Shown in pieces: positions 27,110 through 37,908 of a stretch of 64,000 nt of DNA (position 1 is the stretch's first letter; each line of letters begins with the position of its first letter). The stretch comes from Coxiellaceae bacterium. GTDB taxonomy: Bacteria; Pseudomonadota; Gammaproteobacteria; Coxiellales; Coxiellaceae. The notes under the pieces are model-generated. The model did no database searches. It was not told the DNA's origin and worked only from the letters and a program-made list of their open reading frames with translations. The position numbers were made by a program, and so were the translations under genes. The DNA is taken from positions 62,001 through 126,000 of the forward strand of contig WTGG01000020.1 of the NCBI GenBank assembly GCA_011523685.1, in the 5' to 3' direction.

Positions 27110-28329
27110 GCTGTTAATGACACAGTATCTAAATATGATTGATGCAATAAACACGCCATAACCTTGACCTTATCTTGCTGAACCACCCAGGTCATTCGTG
27201 TATCGCTGGATGTAAACCAGCGAATGGTCACACCTAACTGACTCGCTGCAGAAAGGATATCCGTTGCTACTGAAGGCTGTGTCATTAATTGTTTTCCTAT
27301 TAATGAGACCTTAGCTAAGGCCTGCTGACTCTCAACACTTCGACAATTAAAATCACCGCATAGACGTTCTGCTATTATCTGTGTTTGTTCATAATCATCA
27401 TAATGAACTGTAAAATTTAAATCTGAACAGTGCGCATCGCCTTGGTGACTTTGTATAATCAAGTCAATGTCGATCATTGCATTACGCATCATCTGACGTA
27501 ATGTCACTACGAGAGCATCCCAATCTAACAACCCTGTTAATGTAAATTGCACTTGATTAGATTGACAGGCAACGCCTACCCATGGTGAAGGATTATGAGT
27601 ATCATGCCTCACTAATGTTCCTTCATCTGGATCAAACGTGGAAGCAATCCGCAAAGAGATATGATGCTGATAACAATAATCTAATGCTTGTTGCTGCATC
27701 ACCCTTGCACCCAACTGTGCCATTTGTTGCATGTCTGCCAGTGAAATTTCTGTTAATCGTCGTGCTGTTGGAACCACCTTAGGATCGGCAGAATATACAC
27801 CATTAACGTCGGTATAAATGTAACACGCTTCTGCCTGTAGCACGCCCGCTAAAACCACTGCGGACATATCGGATCCACCACGGCCTAATGTCGTGATATC
27901 CCCTGCTGGATTTTCGCCTTGAAAACCGGTCACCACCACCACTTGACCTACCTCTAAATGTGACCAAATTCGTTTTGGATCCACTGACTCAATGTGTGCT
28001 TTATTGTGTAAGGCATTGGTACGAATACCGGCTTGAAATCCCGTGAGTGAGACAGCTGGTATTGACTGCTCTATCAATAAAAGACTTAACAATGCTGCAC
28101 TGGCTTGCTCTGCTGAAGCCAACAAAGCATCGTATTCACGAGGGTTAGGCAATGCTGATATTGCACGGGCTGATTGTACCAACGCATCTGTATGCCCAGC
28201 TGACGCAGAAACAACGATTACTAATTGCTGACCAGACCGATGTGCTTGTGCAATGATTTTTGTTACGGCTTTAAGACAGGAAAGATCAGCTAACGACGAA
28301 CCACCAAATTTTTTAACCAGCAATGACAT
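27106..28329 (-). CDS. lysC: Aspartate kinase
   Basis: The 407-residue monofunctional aspartokinase phosphorylates aspartate at the head of the lysine, threonine and methionine pathways. It begins MSLLVKKFGGSSLADL (kinase motif KFGGSS), contains VVTGFQGENPAGDITTLGRGGSDMSAV, YTDVNGVYSADPKVV and, from about 265, two ACT domains that usually bind lysine or threonine for feedback control. Twelve bases separate it from alaS, so they are probably co-transcribed. Confidence 0.93.
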   Translation of the reverse strand: MSLLVKKFGGSSLADLSCLKAVTKIIAQAHRSGQQLVIVVSASAGHTDALVQSARAISALPNPREYDALLASAEQASAALLSLLLIEQSIPAVSLTGFQAGIRTNALHNKAHIESVDPKRIWSHLEVGQVVVVTGFQGENPAGDITTLGRGGSDMSAVVLAGVLQAEACYIYTDVNGVYSADPKVVPTARRLTEISLADMQQMAQLGARVMQQQALDYCYQHHISLRIASTFDPDEGTLVRHDTHNPSPWVGVACQSNQVQFTLTGLLDWDALVVTLRQMMRNAMIDIDLIIQSHQGDAHCSDLNFTVHYDDYEQTQIIAERLCGDFNCRSVESQQALAKVSLIGKQLMTQPSVATDILSAASQLGVTIRWFTSSDTRMTWVVQQDKVKVMACLLHQSYLDTVSLTA

Positions 28330-28341
28330 ATGCCATATTCC

Positions 28342-30966
28342 TTAGTCTTCAAGCACCTTACCAGCTTGACATTGCTGTTCAACCCAAGTCATCACTGATT
28401 GCAATGCTGTGTTTAAATGTTCAGGCTGATCACCACCGCCTTGAGCAAAGTCAGGTCGACCACCACCTTTACCACCTACTTGTTGAGCGACATGTTTCAA
28501 TAAATCGCCTGCTTTAAAGGTCTTTGTTAGATCTTGGCTCACGCCAGCCACAATATGAATTTTACCTTCAACCACTAAGGCCAAAACAATCGCATATGTC
28601 GAAAAACGCGAACGGAGCTGATCGAGCAAATCACGTAATGCACTACGATCAATATCACACACCACCTGTGACAACACCTGTACGTTAGAGACACTGACAG
28701 CTTGTGCAGACAATGCATCAACCTGCTGTCCCAATGAAGCGCGCTGCAACTCATGAATAGTACGCTGCTGCTGCTTTTGATTCATTAACACCTGACTCAC
28801 TTTAGCGACTAACTCTAATTCAGGCACACTTAATTCCTGTGATAGATGCCTCGTGGTCGTTCGTTTGGCCTGCACCCACTCCAATGCATAGCGCCCCGTT
28901 AGTGCTTCGATTCGTCTGATACCTGAAGCTGTAGCTGCCTCGCTAATGATGACAAAGAGCCCAATATCACCAGTACGCTCAACGTGTGTTCCACCACATA
29001 ATTCTTTAGAGCCTTCACCCATCGTTATGACGCGGACATCATCATCGTATTTCTCACCGAATAAAGCCATGGCACCTGCTGACTGTGCATCTTCCATTGA
29101 CATAACGGCCTGCTCAACCACATGATTAGCACGAATCATGGCATTAACCTGATCTTCGACCTGCTGCCACTCACCTGCAGTTAATGCTTTAGGGTGTGAG
29201 AAATCAAATCGTAATCGCTCTGCTTCTACTAATGAACCTTTCTGAAAAACATGCTCGCCTAACTGATCACGCAAGGCTGCATGCAATAAATGGGTTGCTG
29301 AATGGTTAAGCTTTATATCTTCTCGCTGCTCATCAACACAAGCTTCTAACGTCATAGCTGTATGCATCGTACCCATGAGCATACGACCAATGTGCAAAAT
29401 GGCTTTACCATGTTGTTGCGTAGTCAGTACTTGAAACTTCATCCCAGGCGCCGTTAAAACACCACTATCTCCGACTTGACCACCTGACTCTGCATAGAAT
29501 GGCGACTGATCTAAAATCACAATAGCTTCTTCACCTTCGTGTAGTTCATTAACCGGTAAGTGATCGTGTAATAATGTGGTCACTGCAGCTGAAGAAACTC
29601 GGTGATCATATCCTATAAAAGTTGTTTCATCCGCAATATGAACATGCTTCATATCACCAGCGGTAAACTGCTGCGCTGCTTGAGACTGTCGACGTTGCAC
29701 TGCCATTGCACGCTCAAAACCAGCTTCATCAATTAACAGATCACGCTCTCTTGCCATATCAGCTGTCAAATCAGGAGGGAAGCCGTAAGTGTCATACAGA
29801 CTAAAAACAACATCACCAGGCACCACATCACCTTCTAAATGAGCAATCGCCTGCTCAAATAACTTCACACCCGTTGCTAAGGTTTTGGCAAAGCTACGTT
29901 CTTCTCGTTCTAACGTTTGTTCAATTAACGATTGAGTTTTACGTAATTCAGGAAAAGCTGCGCCCATCACAGAAACTAAGGTTGGCACTAACTTATAGAA
30001 GAAAACCTTATTAACACCTAGCTTGTAACCATGACGAATAGCTCGACGAATAATACGCCTCAATACATATCCTCGCCCTTCGTTTGAAGGCATCACACCA
30101 TCAGCAATCAAAAAGGCACTCGAACGAATATGGTCTACCACCACTCGCAATGATTTATTAGATAAACTCGGACAGTCTAACAACTCACCCGCTTTCTTGA
30201 GTAATTTTGCAAAAACATCGGTATCAAAGTTATCAGTGACACCTTGCATAACCGCAGCAATACGCTCCAAACCCATACCCGTATCAACACAAGGTTTTGG
30301 TAAAGGTGTCTTCACGCCTTGCGCATCACGATTAAATTGCATGAATACTAAATTCCAAATCTCAACGTAACGATCGCCATCTTCATCAGGAGAACCTGGA
30401 GGACCACCAGGAATATGATCACCATGATCATAAAAGATTTCTGTACAAGGCCCACAAGGACCCACTTCACCCATCGACCAAAAATTATCTTTATCACCAC
30501 ATCGAGAAAAACGCTCACGACTGACCTCTAATTCTTCTAGCCAAATAGCCTCACTTTCTCGGTCACCTTCATACACCGATACCCATAATTTATTCTCAGG
30601 AATACCCAAGACCACAGTTAGAAAATCCCAGGCAAACTCAATCGCTTCGCGTTTAAAATAGGCACCAAAACTAAAGTTACCTAACATTTCAAAAAACGTA
30701 TGATGACGTGCGGTATAACCCACGTTTTCCAAGTCATTATGTTTACCACCTGCGCGCACACAACGCTGTGACGACGTAGCTCTGTCATAATCACGCTGAT
30801 CAATACCTAAAAAGACATCTTTAAAAGGCACCATACCGGCATTAGTAAATAATAACGTTGGATCGTTGGCTGGCACTAAAGAGGCACTCTTCACCACACG
30901 GTGACCTTTCTCTTCAAAATACGTTAAAAAAGCCTCTCTTAGGGCTTCACTACTCCAATGCTTCAT
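28342..30966 (-). CDS. alaS: Alanyl-tRNA synthetase
   Basis: A full 874-residue AlaRS. Class II motif text ARHHTFFEMLGNFSFGAYFK is near residue 85, then the tRNA recognition domain, the editing domain with HSATHLLHAALRD and the CGGTHV zinc/editing motif, and the C-terminal oligomerisation domain (QVGGKGGGRPDFAQGGG). It charges tRNA-Ala and clears Ser- and Gly-tRNA-Ala. It starts 3 bases after recX, within recA-recX-alaS-lysC. Confidence 0.97.
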   Translation of the reverse strand: MKHWSSEALREAFLTYFEEKGHRVVKSASLVPANDPTLLFTNAGMVPFKDVFLGIDQRDYDRATSSQRCVRAGGKHNDLENVGYTARHHTFFEMLGNFSFGAYFKREAIEFAWDFLTVVLGIPENKLWVSVYEGDRESEAIWLEELEVSRERFSRCGDKDNFWSMGEVGPCGPCTEIFYDHGDHIPGGPPGSPDEDGDRYVEIWNLVFMQFNRDAQGVKTPLPKPCVDTGMGLERIAAVMQGVTDNFDTDVFAKLLKKAGELLDCPSLSNKSLRVVVDHIRSSAFLIADGVMPSNEGRGYVLRRIIRRAIRHGYKLGVNKVFFYKLVPTLVSVMGAAFPELRKTQSLIEQTLEREERSFAKTLATGVKLFEQAIAHLEGDVVPGDVVFSLYDTYGFPPDLTADMARERDLLIDEAGFERAMAVQRRQSQAAQQFTAGDMKHVHIADETTFIGYDHRVSSAAVTTLLHDHLPVNELHEGEEAIVILDQSPFYAESGGQVGDSGVLTAPGMKFQVLTTQQHGKAILHIGRMLMGTMHTAMTLEACVDEQREDIKLNHSATHLLHAALRDQLGEHVFQKGSLVEAERLRFDFSHPKALTAGEWQQVEDQVNAMIRANHVVEQAVMSMEDAQSAGAMALFGEKYDDDVRVITMGEGSKELCGGTHVERTGDIGLFVIISEAATASGIRRIEALTGRYALEWVQAKRTTTRHLSQELSVPELELVAKVSQVLMNQKQQQRTIHELQRASLGQQVDALSAQAVSVSNVQVLSQVVCDIDRSALRDLLDQLRSRFSTYAIVLALVVEGKIHIVAGVSQDLTKTFKAGDLLKHVAQQVGGKGGGRPDFAQGGGDQPEHLNTALQSVMTWVEQQCQAGKVLED

Positions 30967-30969
30967 GGG

Positions 30970-31425
30970 TTAATACTCTTTGTCTATTGATGTTGGAATG
31001 CCGTTTTTCATCCAGTCACTCACATGTTCCGGCTCAAAACCACGTGATAATAAATAGCGTCGCTGTTTAGCTTGGTCAGTTAACGAGGTCATTGATACGT
31101 CGTATTTTTTATGCCATATCCGTTTGATGATCTCTTGCCAACAATCAATCACTCGAATCGCATCGGCAATCACAGACGCATTAACGCGTCGCTGTTGTAA
31201 CTGCTGAGTGATATACCGAGGTCCATAGCCTGACTCAGACTTTGACGTGACATAGCTTTCAGCAAAGCGAACATCACACTGCAGGTTTTCTTCTTGAAGC
31301 AACTGCAGTGCTTGTTCAATATCTTCAGGATTATAGTCATGCCGCGCTAATTTGCAATGCAACTCATACCGTGAGTGTTCTCGATAGGAGAGAAAATTCA
31401 TTGCACGCTCACGAACGGATATCAT
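30970..31425 (-). CDS. recX: RecA regulator RecX
   Basis: A 151-residue three-helix-repeat protein that binds and restrains RecA filaments. Typical text: AMNFLSYREHSRYELHCKLARHDY at the start, FAESYVTSKSESGYGPRYITQQLQQRRV in the middle and KQRRYLLSRGFEPEHVSDWM at the end. It follows recA after 15 bases, the standard arrangement, and leads into alaS. Confidence 0.92.
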   Translation of the reverse strand: MISVRERAMNFLSYREHSRYELHCKLARHDYNPEDIEQALQLLQEENLQCDVRFAESYVTSKSESGYGPRYITQQLQQRRVNASVIADAIRVIDCWQEIIKRIWHKKYDVSMTSLTDQAKQRRYLLSRGFEPEHVSDWMKNGIPTSIDKEY

Positions 31426-31440
31426 GACATTACCTAACGC

Positions 31441-32466
31441 TTATTCTACGGTTTCAGCTTCCTCAGTGACAGCTGCTGTAGTTTGTAATAACTTTTGTCG
31501 TAATAATGTATCTAACTCATCAAACAACTCTGGATGCTCTTTTAAATAACGACGCACATTATCTTTACCTTGACCAATACGATCGCCATTATAGCTGTAC
31601 CAAGCGCCTGCTTTATCAACCAGGCCTTCTGAAACGGCCAAATCAATGATCTCGCCTTCACGCGAAATACCTTCACCGTATAGAATATCAAAGTTCACTT
31701 GTTTGAAAGGTGGTGCCAATTTATTTTTGACCACTTTAACGCGTGTTTCATTACCTAGTATTTCATCACCCTTTTTAATCATACCGGTTTTACGAATATC
31801 TAAACGTACTGATGAATAGAACTTTAATGCATTACCACCTGTTGTGGTTTCAGGGTTACCGAACATCACACCAATTTTCATACGAATTTGGTTAATGAAA
31901 ATCACTAACGTATTCGACTTCTTGATGTTACCTGTAAGCTTACGCAGTGCTTGTGACATTAATCGTGCTTGCAGCCCCATGTGCGAGTCACCCATATCCC
32001 CTTCAATTTCAGCTTTTGGCGTTAATGCCGCAACAGAATCGACGACAATCAAATCCACTGCACTGGAGCGCACCAACATGTCAGTGATTTCTAAACCTTG
32101 CTCGCCAGTATCAGGCTGTGAAACTAATAACTCTTCCACATTAACACCGAGTTTTTCTGCATAAACTGGATCCAGTGCATGCTCAGCATCCACAAATGCA
32201 GCCGTTCCACCTGCACGCTGACAAGAGGCAATCGCCTGCAACGTTAAGGTGGTTTTACCTGAGGCTTCAGGCCCGTAAATTTCAATCACACGACCACAGG
32301 GTAATCCACCAATACCTAATGCAACGTCTAAACTTAAAGATCCTGTGGAAATCACTTTAACGTCAGGTAAAGCGTTATCATCACCTAATCGCATAATAGA
32401 GCCTTTTCCATACTGGCGTTCGATTTGGGATAGTGCTGCTGTGAGTGCTTTTTGCTTATCAGACAT
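31441..32466 (-). CDS. recA: Recombinase RecA
   Basis: A 341-residue RecA with Walker [11 protein letters not shown], Walker [11 protein letters not shown], loop L1 region [22 protein letters not shown]2 region [20 protein letters not shown] and an acidic C-tail. AAGGAG lies 6 bases before the ATG. It forms filaments on single-stranded DNA for strand exchange. The 212-base gap shared with pncC lacks any CTG-N10-CAG operator, so a classical LexA box is absent. Confidence 0.98.
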   Translation of the reverse strand: MSDKQKALTAALSQIERQYGKGSIMRLGDDNALPDVKVISTGSLSLDVALGIGGLPCGRVIEIYGPEASGKTTLTLQAIASCQRAGGTAAFVDAEHALDPVYAEKLGVNVEELLVSQPDTGEQGLEITDMLVRSSAVDLIVVDSVAALTPKAEIEGDMGDSHMGLQARLMSQALRKLTGNIKKSNTLVIFINQIRMKIGVMFGNPETTTGGNALKFYSSVRLDIRKTGMIKKGDEILGNETRVKVVKNKLAPPFKQVNFDILYGEGISREGEIIDLAVSEGLVDKAGAWYSYNGDRIGQGKDNVRRYLKEHPELFDELDTLLRQKLLQTTAAVTEEAETVE

Positions 32467-32678
32467 GGTGTCTCCTTAAAATCTAAAATAGGTTGCTTAT
32501 TCCGAGAAAGTCAGGCGCTATTATTCCACACTTTAGAGCGAAAAACACACCCGATATTTATCGAGATAATGATCATATTCTTACCAAAAATAAGACCATA
32601 GAATGATCAATGAGTCACTTGCATGTTAACGTCACTTTCCACCATACTAAATAAAAATAATGGAGCAAGGAGCGCCCC

Positions 32679-33185
32679 ATGACCATCAATTTTAATTACC
32701 CACTCAGCCGACAACTGGTGATGTATTGTCAAGAACATCACATCACATTAGCTGTAGCAGAATCTTGCTCTGGTGGTAGCCTCAGTGAAGTCATCACATC
32801 GGTCCCAGGCAGCTCTGAAGTGTTCGATCGTGGGTTTATCACCTATAGTAATTCATCCAAAATAGAATGCTTAGGCGTCTCCTCCAGCGATATTGAACAA
32901 CACGGTGCTGTATCAGAAGTCGTGGCCATCGCGATGGCCAAAGGTGCCTTGGAACATAGTCATGCTGATCTATCCATCAGCATTACCGGTATTAGCGGAC
33001 CAACAGGCGGCACCCCTGAAAAACCTGTAGGCACCGTGTGGTTTGCTCTAGCCCACCATCACTCACCCACGATTAAAACACGTCAATTCATGCTCACCAG
33101 CGGCAGAAAACACATTCGCCGCAAAGCCACTCAACACGCCCTAGAATGGCTACTGCTTGGTTGTCACCAACTGACTGAAACATGA
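32679..33185 (+). CDS. pncC: Nicotinamide-nucleotide amidohydrolase PncC
   Basis: A 168-residue stand-alone CinA C-terminal domain that turns NMN into NaMN in pyridine nucleotide salvage. Motifs: LAVAESCSGGSLSEVITSVPGSS at the N-terminus, GFITYSNSSKIECLGV and SITGISGPTGGTPEKPVGTVWFAL. The catalytic serine lies in the ESCSGG loop. AGCAAGGAG precedes the ATG. It is divergent from recA, the usual gammaproteobacterial pairing. Confidence 0.93.
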   Translation: MTINFNYPLSRQLVMYCQEHHITLAVAESCSGGSLSEVITSVPGSSEVFDRGFITYSNSSKIECLGVSSSDIEQHGAVSEVVAIAMAKGALEHSHADLSISITGISGPTGGTPEKPVGTVWFALAHHHSPTIKTRQFMLTSGRKHIRRKATQHALEWLLLGCHQLTET

Positions 33186-33306
33186 TTTCCCTTGAGCTAA
33201 CACTGTCTTAAAATAGAACACCCAACCCAACTAGCATGACAGAGACACGGACAGGATTTTGTGTGTATACTCTGCTCCAATAATTGGGTTATCAAGGAGT
33301 CTCACA

Positions 33307-34674
33307 ATGTCATGGCTGAATTTTCTCAAAGCACCAACCCCTCCCACACCCCTAACGAACACCAAGACCATTGATCAACAATACCGTTATTGGCGAATTC
33401 GCATCTTATATAGTATGTATGCCGGCTATGCCTTTTTCTATTTTACGCGTAAAAGCTTTACCTTTGTGACACCACTACTCATCACACAAGCTCATATCAG
33501 CAAAACACAAATTGGCTTAATCGCTAGCGCATTTTATATCGCCTATGGCTTTAGTAAATTCATCAGTGGCATTATTTCAGACCGAGCTAATGCTCGCTAT
33601 TTTATGTCTCTTGGACTAATTATTACTGGAATCACTAACATTTGGTTCGGCTTAACGGCCAACATTCACTATTTTCTTATCCTATGGATCATCAACGGTA
33701 TCTTTCAAGGCTGGGGCTGGCCTCCGTGCGCTAAATTACTCACACACTGGTATTCCCAGCGTGAACGTGGGCGCTGGTGGGGAGCCTGGAACACCTGCCA
33801 TAACGTTGGAGGCGCTCTGATACCTATTATTGCAGGCATCAGCGCAGCTTGGTGGGGCTGGCAAGCCGCTATGATCATTCCAGGAATACTAGGCATTGCC
33901 ATGGGCTCATTACTGATCAATCGTTTGCGTGACACCCCAGAATCACTCGGCCTACCCACTGTAGAAACCTATAAACATGAACCCATCAACGCCACCAAAC
34001 AACCGACACCATCGCTAAAAACCATACTCATGAAGTATGTCTTCAATAACCGTTGTTTGTGGATATTGGCTTTATCGTATGTCGTGATCTATGTCACTCG
34101 AACGGCTATCAATGATTGGGGAGCGGTGTACTTACATGAAAATGGCTATTCCATCACGAGTGCTGACAGCTGTTTATCATTTTTTGAAGTGGGTGGCTTT
34201 CTGGGAAGTCTAGCTGCAGGTTGGCTATCGGATACTGGATTTAAAGGGCGACGTGGACAAACCAATACATTATTTTGTATTGGCACCATCCTTGCTGTAC
34301 TAGCACTCTGGGAGCTACCAGGCCATCATTATGCTCTTCATGCCGCGATATTTTTTGGTATTGGCTTTTTTATTTTTGGCCCGCAAATGCTGATTGGAGT
34401 TGCCGCAGCTGAGTTATCTCATAAAAAGGCTGCTGGTGCATCCACAGGCTTTATTGGCTTATGGGGTTATTTAGGAGCTGCCCTATCGGGGTACCCCATC
34501 GGGCTTGTCATCACCCATTGGCATTGGCAAGGATTTTTTACCACACTCATACTCTGTGCGATTTGCAGCGTCTTACTGCTAGCCTCTTTGTGGTCTAAGC
34601 GCTCTTATCACGACCAAACACCTCACCCATTCAATACTTCTCAAAAACCACAAGAGGACCCGCAACCGATCTAA
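33307..34674 (+). CDS. Organophosphate:phosphate antiporter family (UhpC/GlpT-like)
   Basis: A 455-residue, 12-helix member of the OPA branch of the major facilitators. RIRILYSMYAGYAFFYFTRKSFTFVTP at the N-terminus and GLIASAFYIAYGFSKFISGIISDRANARYFM are family signatures; a second half begins at about 245. OPA proteins take up sugar phosphates or glycerol-3-phosphate in exchange for phosphate. I chose the ATG at 33307 because AAGGAG lies 8 bases ahead; the frame opens 16 codons earlier without a ribosome site. No uhpA/uhpB regulators are adjacent. Such carriers are common in bacteria that feed on host cytosol. Confidence 0.85.
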   Translation: MSWLNFLKAPTPPTPLTNTKTIDQQYRYWRIRILYSMYAGYAFFYFTRKSFTFVTPLLITQAHISKTQIGLIASAFYIAYGFSKFISGIISDRANARYFMSLGLIITGITNIWFGLTANIHYFLILWIINGIFQGWGWPPCAKLLTHWYSQRERGRWWGAWNTCHNVGGALIPIIAGISAAWWGWQAAMIIPGILGIAMGSLLINRLRDTPESLGLPTVETYKHEPINATKQPTPSLKTILMKYVFNNRCLWILALSYVVIYVTRTAINDWGAVYLHENGYSITSADSCLSFFEVGGFLGSLAAGWLSDTGFKGRRGQTNTLFCIGTILAVLALWELPGHHYALHAAIFFGIGFFIFGPQMLIGVAAAELSHKKAAGASTGFIGLWGYLGAALSGYPIGLVITHWHWQGFFTTLILCAICSVLLLASLWSKRSYHDQTPHPFNTSQKPQEDPQPI

Positions 34675-34742
34675 GCCCTCCAAATAAACCTTAAGTATTA
34701 TGACAGCTAAAGGGCATGACTAGCCCCTATTGATATGACAAA

Positions 34743-35204
34743 ATGCCTGCCGATATCAGCTTATTTTCACCGACTCAACAGGCCTCCATTATGCGTAGAA
34801 CAGTATCACAAAGTACAATACCAACATCAAAAAGTCACATCACATCACCCTACCCAAAGACCACCGAAAAAGACCCAAAAGAACAACCTGCCTCATGGGG
34901 GTGGTTTGTCTACGGAGATTGCACGCCGCCTACAGAGAACTTTCCAAAGTCATTATCTCGATCACGACCAGCCAAACAACAGATCCAACCCCACCTGCAA
35001 ACAGGCACAAACAAACAAAACACAGCCATTTTGGACAGAAACATATCGCTCTCTGAATCCATACTGATTAACTGCCTAACATGCTGCCACACAACATTTA
35101 AACAACGCATCTTACACTGGACCGGAACCCATCAGAAATTGGAACCCCCAAAGAAAGAAACAGACAACAACCAAGAACCTGAAGTTTCTATTATCCTTAG
35201 ATGA
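34743..35204 (+). CDS. Orphan Thr/Pro/Gln-rich protein
   Basis: I recognise no family in this 153-residue frame. It is rich in Thr, Pro, Ser, Gln and Lys, has no signal peptide or membrane helix, and seems largely disordered, with cysteines near residues 60 and 112-115. Neither its ATG nor the one at 34735 in another frame (110 residues) has a Shine-Dalgarno, so even the frame is unsure. It fills the space between the antiporter and mutS, which are otherwise unrelated. Confidence 0.3.
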   Translation: MPADISLFSPTQQASIMRRTVSQSTIPTSKSHITSPYPKTTEKDPKEQPASWGWFVYGDCTPPTENFPKSLSRSRPAKQQIQPHLQTGTNKQNTAILDRNISLSESILINCLTCCHTTFKQRILHWTGTHQKLEPPKKETDNNQEPEVSIILR

Positions 35205-35286
35205 TCATAAACACACCACAAAAAACTTTGACGTTGATGAGCTGGCAACGCACAATAGATCCTCATCAAAAGATAACGAGTTTTTC

Positions 35287-37866
35287 ATGACCACCGACAC
35301 TGCAACACCCTACAGCCAACACACACCGATGATGCGTCAATATTTAACCATCAAATCGCAATACCCCGATCTACTAGTGTTTTATCGCATGGGTGACTTT
35401 TATGAGCTGTTTTTTGATGATGCCAAGAAGGCTGCAGAACTGTTAAACCTCACTCTAACAGCACGTGGCAAATCCAATGATCAACCGATTCCCATGGCTG
35501 GCGTTCCCTTTCATGCCGCTGATAACTACCTTGCCAAACTGGTTAAGCTCGGCGAGTCTGTAGCGATCTGCGAACAAGTCGGTGATGTTGGAGCGTCAAA
35601 AGGCCCTGTTGAACGCGCTGTCACACGCATTATTACACCCGGCACGATCAGCGATGAAGTGTTACTCGATGCCACACAAGACTCCGTTTTACTCGCTATC
35701 TTTGAAACGGATCAAACCTTTGCCATTGCGACCTTGGATATCACCAATGGTGAATTTTTAATGGATGCTTGCTCATGTCTCAATACACTGCTTGCAGAAA
35801 TTGAGCGCATTCACCCTAAAGAAATTCTGTTACGCGAAACATCGACACTGGCTGATAAGCTTGATAGTCAATACGCCATTCAATACCGACCTGAATGGGA
35901 TTTCGATGGCACCAGTGGTCAACAACAATTATGCCAACAGTTTCAAACTAAAGACTTACAAGGTTTTGGTATTTTACATCAACCTCACGGCTTATGTGCT
36001 GCGGGTGCTTTATTACAATATGTTAAATACACACAACGCCAAACCCTACCTCACATTCAACGCCTACGAGTTGCTTCACACCATGACACCGTGATGATTG
36101 ATGCAACAACACGTAAAAACCTAGAGCTGGTCACTAACACGCAAGGCGGTGAATCAAACACTTTGCTTTCAGTGATTGACCACACCAAAACTGCTATGGG
36201 TAAACGACAACTCCGTCGCTGGCTACAACAACCGATGCGAGACAAAGACACCTTACAGCAACGCCACAGTGCTATTGATAGCATTATGCAAGCACATCAA
36301 TACACGAGCTTACAAGAAGCCCTACAACCCATTGCTGATTGTGAACGCATCTTAACGCGCGTTGCACTACGCTCAGCACGTCCTCGCGACATCATTGGAT
36401 TACGTAATACCTTACAGGCACTTCCGGCCATTAAAGCCATTGTCCAACCGATGAAACAAGCCTATCTCAACAGCTTGTTTGATCAATTAGGTCACCATCC
36501 TAAGCTCCACCAATTGCTTGACAAAGCAATCATTGACAACCCACCAACCGTTATTCGTGATGGAGGCGTGATTGCTCCAGGATTTGATGAAGAACTGGAT
36601 ACTCTGCGCGCACTAAGCACTGATCAAACTGATTTTCTATTACAACTCGAACAACAAGAAAAAGAACGCACACAACTGAGCTCATTAAAAGTCGGCTATA
36701 ATCGCGTGCATGGTTTTTATATTGAAATCAGTCGAGCACAATCTGAAAAAGCACCCGTAGAATACCAACGACGACAAACCTTAAAAAATACCGAACGCTT
36801 TATCACCCCCGAACTCAAAGCCCATGAAGATAAAGTTCTCAGTAGTCAAAGCCGTGCGCTCGCACGAGAAAAACAACTGTATGAACAATTACTCGATGAC
36901 ATCGCTTCACATTTAGAAAAACTGCAACGCATGGCAAATGCATTATCCACACTCGACATCCTGAGTAACTTTGCCGAGCGTGCCATGACACTGCAACTCA
37001 CTAAACCTCAATTTGTCGATACACCCTGTGTGCATATCGAAGGAGGCCGTCATTGTGTCGTAGAGGCTGCAAGCAGCGAACCCTTTGTGCCTAATGATAC
37101 CGAACTTAATGCACAATCACGCATGCTGATGATCACAGGTCCTAACATGGGTGGTAAATCAACCTATATGCGACAAACCGCCTTGATTACTTTATTGGCT
37201 TATACAGGCTGTTTTGTTCCAGCAACTCAGGCCGTATTAGGCCCAATAGATCGCATATTCACGCGTATTGGTGCATCCGATGACATGGCCTCAGGTCGTT
37301 CAACGTTTATGGTTGAAATGACTGAAACCGCTAACATTCTGCATAATGCTACAGAACATAGCTTAGTCTTAATGGATGAAATTGGTCGAGGCACCAGTAC
37401 ATTTGATGGTCTATCATTAGCTTTTGCCACAGCACGTTACTTAGTCGAACAGATCAAAGCCATGACGTTATTCGCAACGCATTATTTTGAGCTGACACAA
37501 CTGGCCGAACAACAGTCAGCCGTAGTGAATGTACATCTAGATGCCACTGAGCATAATGATCATGTGGTGTTTTTACATCGTGTTAAACCCGGACCCGCCA
37601 GCCAAAGTTATGGCTTACAAGTCGCCAAACTAGCTGGCATACCTCAACCAGTGATCGAACACGCCAAAGTACAATTGCAACAACTCGAAGAACACAGTTT
37701 GCAACGCCCTTCCATGACTGCAGAATTACCTCAACAGAAAGAATTATTTTCAGCGCCTTCACACCCGGTGGTTGAACAACTGCAGCAACTGCAACCTGAT
37801 GAACTCACGCCGAAGCAAGCGCATGAATGGCTGTATCAACTCAAGCAAACATCCGAGCTCACATAA
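35287..37866 (+). CDS. mutS: DNA mismatch repair protein MutS
   Basis: A complete 859-residue MutS. The N-terminal mismatch reader has the [15 protein letters not shown] motif with the Phe-X-Glu wedge. The connector, lever and clamp domains follow, and the ATPase holds Walker [14 protein letters not shown] and Walker [16 protein letters not shown]. The C-terminus includes the dimer helix-turn-helix ([15 protein letters not shown]). It binds mismatches and calls MutL, which is not in this window. Confidence 0.98.
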   Translation: MTTDTATPYSQHTPMMRQYLTIKSQYPDLLVFYRMGDFYELFFDDAKKAAELLNLTLTARGKSNDQPIPMAGVPFHAADNYLAKLVKLGESVAICEQVGDVGASKGPVERAVTRIITPGTISDEVLLDATQDSVLLAIFETDQTFAIATLDITNGEFLMDACSCLNTLLAEIERIHPKEILLRETSTLADKLDSQYAIQYRPEWDFDGTSGQQQLCQQFQTKDLQGFGILHQPHGLCAAGALLQYVKYTQRQTLPHIQRLRVASHHDTVMIDATTRKNLELVTNTQGGESNTLLSVIDHTKTAMGKRQLRRWLQQPMRDKDTLQQRHSAIDSIMQAHQYTSLQEALQPIADCERILTRVALRSARPRDIIGLRNTLQALPAIKAIVQPMKQAYLNSLFDQLGHHPKLHQLLDKAIIDNPPTVIRDGGVIAPGFDEELDTLRALSTDQTDFLLQLEQQEKERTQLSSLKVGYNRVHGFYIEISRAQSEKAPVEYQRRQTLKNTERFITPELKAHEDKVLSSQSRALAREKQLYEQLLDDIASHLEKLQRMANALSTLDILSNFAERAMTLQLTKPQFVDTPCVHIEGGRHCVVEAASSEPFVPNDTELNAQSRMLMITGPNMGGKSTYMRQTALITLLAYTGCFVPATQAVLGPIDRIFTRIGASDDMASGRSTFMVEMTETANILHNATEHSLVLMDEIGRGTSTFDGLSLAFATARYLVEQIKAMTLFATHYFELTQLAEQQSAVVNVHLDATEHNDHVVFLHRVKPGPASQSYGLQVAKLAGIPQPVIEHAKVQLQQLEEHSLQRPSMTAELPQQKELFSAPSHPVVEQLQQLQPDELTPKQAHEWLYQLKQTSELT

Positions 37867-37890
37867 AAAAACCCACCAGAAGGTGGGTTT
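37865..37890 (-). terminator. Terminator between converging mutS and the EF-hand protein gene
   Basis: ACCCACC (37871-37877) and GGTGGGT (37882-37888) form a stem with an AGAA loop. On the minus strand the stem is followed by seven Ts, a strong factor-independent signal for the gene from 39816. On the plus strand it has only three Ts, so it may also weakly end mutS. Confidence 0.85.
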
Positions 37891-37908
37891 GTTGCTGAAT
37901 GATGAGCG

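Noticed and set aside
34735-35067. 110-residue frame overlapping the Thr/Pro-rich orphan
   Set aside because: It overlaps the longer frame at 34743 and has no ribosome site. At most one can be real and the longer one is kept with low confidence.
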